A stretch of 64,000 nucleotides of DNA from NCBI GenBank assembly GCA_949592205.1, contig CATIUR010000004.1, forward strand, positions 71,645,837-71,709,836, read 5' to 3'. The notes beneath the pieces were generated by a model. It worked only from the letters and a program-made list of their open reading frames with translations, made no database searches and was not told the origin of the DNA. The stretch's first letter is position 1; each line of letters opens with the position of its first letter. A program made the translations under genes and the position numbers. Shown piece by piece: positions 58,897-64,000 of the stretch. The stretch is from Helichrysum umbraculigerum (taxonomy: Eukaryota; Streptophyta; Magnoliopsida; Asterales; Asteraceae).

Positions 58897-59096
58897 ATGG
58901 GTCGTTCTCCCATCCAAAACGCACGGGTCGTTCTCCCGTCCACTTGGCCAGTCGTTCTCTGGAACTAAAATACTTTGCTGGTCCTTCTCCAACGTTTTAA
59001 TAAAAAGTGCCGGTCGTTCTCCGGCTAAATACGCACGGGTCGTTCTCCCATCCAAACAAAACAGTTTATCGGTCGTTCTCCGGTCTAGTAAAATGG
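58897..59096 (-). repeat. hairpin array with constant TCGTTCT centre, LTR G (right half)
   Basis: Seven copies. Stems include ATGGG/CCCAT, ACGGG/CCCGT, CCAG/CTGG, GCCGG/CCGGC and CGG/CCG. One (about 59036) has a single mismatch, ACGGG with CCCAT. Confidence 0.85.
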
Positions 59097-60974
59097 TTTG
59101 TCAAATAGTTTACCACATTTGTTTTAGTTTATAGTATGAAAATGTTATTTCATAAGTATTAGTTTGCATAACAGTTCAAAGTACTCTAATCGTTCGAGTA
59201 AACACGTATACAATCATGTAGTAAAAGCAGTTATGGCAATTGTACAATGTATAACACAATAGTTATATAAAAGTTTGCTCATGTAGCAAAAGCGTTGACT
59301 ATGTTTTCCACCCCTGTTCAAAAGCAGTTAAAACAGTAAAAGTAGGGGCTGTGAACTCACCTGTTGAGTTAAGTAAAGTGCGAGTGCTACAAAGCTTAGT
59401 ACGGGTAAAGTCCCTAATGTCCTAAACGTAGGAAATAGTTGTCTGAGTGGTTGGATAACAACCAAACCATGTTACTCGTACATCCATGAAAGATCATCAT
59501 TTATTTGTAAATTAGTACGACTCGTTGGTGATGGTTTCGTAAAAATATTTCAAAGTATTATTGGCAGTTTCGTTGTAATATCATAAATTAGAAAATTGTG
59601 TTCGGGGGTCCGGGGGCAGCGCCCCTGGTAGCGGGGTCCAAGGGGTGGCAACCCCTGGTTGGGGTTGAGCTGCCAAGTCAGCTTGAAAATTTTTTATTTC
59701 TACTATGTTGCTGTAGTGAAAACGCATTTCAAATTTCATTTCGGAGTAAAAACAGGTGGCGAAATCTTAGTTTCAACACTTAGTGAAATTTGTGTTTTTC
59801 TGGATTCTGTTTTATGCGACGTTAGGGTTTGTGTCGCAGTGCAACTGTACTGCGACATTAGAGTCTACGTCGCTATATGCGACATTAGGATATGGTGCGA
59901 CCTAAGGGTCGACGTCGCTATATGCGACATTTGAAATTTAATGCAACATTATGTGTTATGTCGCTATGTGCGACGTTGTTGGTTCTTGCGACGTTGCGGC
60001 TAATGTCGCACCATGCGACATCGTGATAGATTTTTGCGACATTGAGGCTGACGTCGCAATTGGCCCAGGCCAAAAGCGACATCACGGTCTGTTCATCCGA
60101 AAATCGAATTTTTCAACCCAAAAACGTTTAGATCTTTCATATAATGACTTGTAACATGATTATACACTATAATAATGAAGTAAAAGTGAAAAGTTTAGTG
60201 TTTTCTTACCCAAATAGTGGTTAATCCGAAAATTAGGTGAGTGATGTAGATGATGATGAAAATGGTGATTTTGAGCTTGAATCCTTGTATAGATGATGAT
60301 GATGACGAGTTGTTGTTGTTGTTGTGTGTCCGATTTGTAGTTGTTTTTGTTGATTTTGTGATGAGTTTTAGAGAGAGAGATGAGAGAATATGTGTGTTTT
60401 GGTGGAAATGAAAAAATGAAAGGGGAAATGGGTATGGGGGTGGGTTTGGGGCTGATTTTTGGTCTTCTAAAAAGGAGGGGATTTTAGTCCCAAATTGTGG
60501 TATTTATTCCGTGTTTGTTTACCCGATCGTTAATTATTAAAATGTTTTTAAATTATATATTTTTAAATACGTATTCGAGTATATTTTTAATTTAGATATT
60601 TTATAAAACTAATTTTGTTGAGATATAAAGTTTAAACTTTGTTTTGTTTTAATTGTACGAAAAGAATGTAGTACGATTCGAAATACTTTGTAACTATTAT
60701 CAACATAATATATAATAAACGTTAATGTTATTTAATAATCTCGTTTTATTAAATAAATTTGTTCACCAACAGTCGCATATTTTTGTCGCGTTTGTTCCAA
60801 TTGTTTCGTACGTAATTACAACTAATTACGATATGTAATACTACGCGTATTAACTAGTTGGGCTTTGCTAGACTTACCTATAAAATGTGTTGTGAATTCA
60901 CACAAGTAGGGAATTAGCCTAAAAATGCAAGTGCTTAACGTTTATAATTGCGTTTAAATTTGCCGGGTGTCACA
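58901..60974 (-). mobile_element. solo LTR G, right part (5' portion of the LTR)
   Basis: Continues LTR G after element H and its CATGG duplication. It holds seven more TCGTTCT hairpins (to 59096), a conserved block (59515-59532, reversed ATCACCAACGAGTCGTAC), GC hairpins (59604-59665) and a TGCGACATTAG-type array (59813-60085). A donor-like GTAAG (reversed, 60205-60209) precedes a leader of CAT/CAA repeats. Ends with reversed TGTGACACCCGGC at 60974, then the TACAT duplication. Confidence 0.85.
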
Positions 60975-61286
60975 TACATCATATTGCGCATTTCGCAATA
61001 ACTATTTAAACACGTTCAAACCCATTTTAGCATATTATTCTTAGGTAACTTAGGACTTGTATTAGCATAGTCGTAGAGGCATCACTCTGGAGTCATTCAT
61101 ATAGCAAGGACATTTTCAAGAGTGATACTAATAATACTATTCTGGCACATTAGTGAAGTTGAAACAATGTAATCATTTGAAATGTAATAAATTCAAAACG
61201 ACTCATATAGAGTTCGTTCGATGTAACTTTGTGATGATTCGGATTAGTCATGCCCCGCTGTGATTCTGCCACGACGAGGTGCGACA
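60975..61286 (+). mobile_element. element E 3' LTR, second part
   Basis: Begins with the second TACAT, continues the LTR exactly as in 31906-32245 with a 30-base deletion, and ends GAGGTGCGACA. Confidence 0.9.
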
Positions 61287-61993
61287 ACTCATTTAAAATC
61301 ACAACTCAAAACATGCAAAAAATCATGATCTATAAAGTTTTAAAACACTATATAAACTTTTGAACTTAAAACAGAAACTGGACAGAAACTGAAGACGAAA
61401 ATCATGAGATGATAACTTGAGATTTACACGATCAAAACGAGTGATTCTTGAGACATAAGTTACTTAAAGATGTTACCTTTCAAGCCCAAGTGGTCTCATG
61501 CATTTCGGACAAGTTTTGATACCCCAAATCGATTTTATGAGAAAAAGTGTCAAATCTGTTTTCTAGTGACAGATCTAGACCTCACTTTGAGTGGTTATAA
61601 CTTTTTATCTACAATTCCAAAAAGCATGAATATTTTTCCTAAAGATCACATTTTATGTTGGTTTTAAAATGTGTATTCTCTCATTTCGTGATGATGAGCA
61701 TAACTTGGTCAACGAATGACTTTTCCGATGACTGTCAAGGAATATAGCTGCTGGAACCTTGTGTATACATATATTATTTTGAACACCTTATGCTTGGCCA
61801 AAAATTATGATATTTGCTTTTTACTGAACCTAAGACATGTATGAACTTATGGTAAAAATTTCATGATAAAACACTAAGGTTTGTCTAGTCAAAATAACGT
61901 CACATGGAATGTTAAAAATTGGACAGAAACTACTAAGAAAAAGGAACATGGAATTAATAGGATTTTTAAGCGTATAACTATTAAAACTCTAAC
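61287..61993 (+). mobile_element. LTR fragment F, related to the middle of LTR E
   Basis: Resembles 37640-38100: AAGTGGT, TTTGGACAAG-like, TTTGATACC and GACAGAT words in the same order. It is probably the LTR into which element E inserted. Cut at its right by the next LTR. Confidence 0.65.
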
Positions 61994-62552
61994 TGTAACA
62001 CCCCCAAATTTACTGTTTAGCGGAAGCATACGTTGGGTGTTACTAATCAAATATCAAAGCACACAAGATATAGCAAACGACTCTATATGCGTCGTTTTAA
62101 CAAAATACATTAATATAAGAAATGTTTACAACATTTGAAACTGTACATAGCTCGTGTTCGATTTAGATGAGAGATTTCAGTACATAAGTACTTGTACAAA
62201 ATATACTAATGCAAGAAAATCTCTAATATCTGCATGCTGACTCGAGCTATAGTATCCCTGATGGCAGTCCAACCTACTGCTGGGTACCTGTGATACATGC
62301 TAAAATGGGTCAGCTAAAGCTGGTGAGCTCACAGGTTTGAAATCAGATAATATCGTATGAACCGCAAGATTTAAGTAATGATTTGCATCCAGCAAATAAA
62401 TAATAGTGTATACAGCCATGAGCACATAGTCTGAGCTTAACTCGAGGGTCGGGTCCCATATAGAGAATTCCAAGCGAGGTGCCTCCACGAGTGCCTAATC
62501 CACACTAGTCTGAACAATTATTAGTACGTCCGTTTAACCAGTTAGTGCATGC
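61994..62552 (-). mobile_element. D-like LTR fragment
   Basis: Starts TGTAACACCCCC and matches the first 550 bp of LTR D (plus-strand order), including the hairpin CAGCT/AGCTG (62311-62322) and a hairpin at 62487-62509 with one mismatch. Cut off at 62552 by LTR I. Confidence 0.8.
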
Positions 62553-64000
62553 TGTGACAACTCTCCAAATTAGGTATTAATTAACAATTAAGCATGTGCA
62601 TTCTTACGCTAAATTCCTGATTAAGTTTTAACAAAACTTCTTGATGTGATGTAAGTCTAGCAAGCCCGGTACTTTTAAACAAAAAGTAATACATAATACG
62701 TAAGTATTTAAAGTTACGTACAAATATATCGGAACGAACCCGACAAAAATAAATAACAAAAGTTTCGTGATACAAACTTTATTAATAATTCAATTATTAA
62801 TTACGAGTATTTATATATCTATAACTTATAGATAAAATGGTCTAAGTATACGTTTAACATAAAACGTATTATAAACGAACAGAAATAATTCTAAAACGCT
62901 CATACGACGTCAAATCACAAAAATGCAAATTTTCTCGTTCATTTGGAAGAAGTTAGAACATTACCTCAAAATATGAAATCCTAAATTTACGGAAATTTTT
63001 ACGCTCAAATAGTTGAATGCAGTAAAATGTACAAAATTGTACATTTATTTAAAATAATGATAACATCATTATTCTGATTATAAATTACGAACCTGGAGAA
63101 CACCTACGAAATAAAAATGTAAAATGTTTATTTTCATATTGCTAAAATTATACCCGTACTCGAAATTAGTGGGACTAAAGTCCCACCAACCTACAATAAT
63201 GCAGAGGCATGGTTAATTTAAAACCATACTCCCTCCATCCTCTCTGTGATCTATCGACATACACACACACACAAACACACCACCAATCTTTCTTCTTTTT
63301 TCTTCATCTGGAAAACAACAAGATCAGTAGCAGCAAGTAGAACAACAAGATCAGGAGCAACATCTTCATCATCATCCGTTCATCATTTTCATCTCCTTTT
63401 TCTTTGTAAGGAAAACTTTCCTTTTTCGATTCCTTTACTTTAATTTCGTGTTATAACATGCTTATATCACATAATCTATACATATAACATATATACTTGG
63501 AAGATTGATGGATTGATCATGAAAATAGTTTATAAAACCAAAACTTCAAAATCAAAATCGTTATATGAAAACTTGTTAAAATGAAGTTATAATGTGTAAA
63601 AATGACACATAACACTTATATAAACATTTGGAACTTATGTAATATGGATTGGAAACAAACACTCGTACGTATATGTTTCATCAGACACGAACAGGGACTG
63701 GAACGAGCCACGAATACGGCGGATTCCTTTGAATCCGGCGTATTCCCAACCGAAAACCAAACGAATCCGGCGTATTCATGGGAATACGGCGGATTCCCGT
63801 TTCTAAACAAGTCGAATACGGCGTATTCCGTTGAATACGGCGTATTCCCGAACCTTCACACGAACTATCTGATGAACACAAACGAATCCGGCGTATTCGA
63901 TTGAATACGGCGGATTCCCCCCGAACTGGATTGAATACGGCGTATTCATTTAAATACGGCGTATTCCCGAACCTAAAACGAAACCACATGAAAACCACGA
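62553..64000 (+). mobile_element. LTR I, start of another retrotransposon, runs off the window
   Basis: Starts TGTGACAACTCTCC. A CA-rich and CT-rich leader (about 63230-63400) ends in the donor-like TTTGTAAG at 63403. Then comes an array of GAATACGG/CGTATTC and GAATCCGG/CGGATTC palindromes (63711-63972), the same core as in LTR A. No coding region is inside the window. Confidence 0.75.
63711..63972 (+). repeat. GAATACGGCGTATTC-type palindrome array, LTR I
   Basis: About ten palindromes of 15-16 bases with arms GAATAC/GTATTC or GAATCC/GGATTC and some mixed pairs, spaced 10-35 bases apart. Confidence 0.85.

Noticed and set aside
59598..60154. overlapping open frames with Cys/Val/Asp repeats in LTR G
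   Set aside because: Products of the TGCGACATTAG array, the same reason that short Cys-rich frames appear over the arrays in B and D.

Overview
The window is nuclear DNA of a flowering plant with a transposon-rich genome. The evidence is one spliced receptor-like cytoplasmic kinase gene with standard GT-AG introns, set in nested chromovirus-type Ty3/gypsy LTR retrotransposons with long (2-3 kb) LTRs. A eudicot, possibly of the daisy family, is my guess; nothing in the sequence proves the family. There are no rRNA genes, organelle inserts or CRISPR arrays. The only intact host gene is the kinase at 25424-29635.

Layout. 1-1083 is a 108-bp tandem repeat array, interrupted by a CACTA-type DNA transposon (about 1084-4024) that carries exon-like captured sequence. 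The array resumes for part of one unit at 4025-4072. A tRNA-derived sequence lies at 4140-4212. A second CACTA-like element with 413-bp internal repeats (about 4250-5967) truncates retrotransposon A, whose gag-pol (5968-10035) and 3' LTR (10048-12106) remain. Element B (12107-21899) is complete: two 2432-bp LTRs, a TTATA target duplication and one stop codon in pol. Two older LTR fragments follow (21905-22846). A long-TIR Mutator-like element (23318-25216, 9-bp duplication AATGTTTTA) ends 208 bp upstream of the kinase start codon.

Beyond the kinase are two foldback MITEs and a long TA microsatellite, then a four-level nest. Decayed element E (about 30690-61286) has in its 3' LTR a solo LTR G (39421-60974, TACAT duplication). 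G contains H (40211-58895, CATGG duplication), an element with no coding capacity. H's left LTR contains D (41050-51626, AGTAA duplication). LTR divergence falls in the order of nesting (E several per cent, H about 1.3%, D about 0.4%), so the reconstruction checks itself. 61287-64000 holds three more LTR pieces.

How the parts work together. A, B, D and E encode capsid (gag), protease, reverse transcriptase, RNase H and integrase ending in a chromodomain-like segment. They resemble the Tekay/Del chromovirus group. All start synthesis from an initiator-Met tRNA site where the site is visible. H keeps only LTRs, primer site and polypurine tract, closely matching A at its 3' end, so it probably moved using proteins of an A-like element.

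The most interesting material is non-coding structure inside these elements. First, LTR G has an array of about 14 hairpins with a constant TCGTTCT centre and stems that change in a compensatory way. Second, hairpins in the LTRs of B, D and E change both arms together between families. Third, a leader stem-loop has the same loop geometry as a retroviral dimer-initiation site. Fourth, palindromic arrays of different core sequence lie in the same LTR position in almost every family, downstream of a splice-donor-like site. Fifth, an extra coiled-coil reading frame lies upstream of gag in D, with a decayed counterpart in E and a remnant in B.
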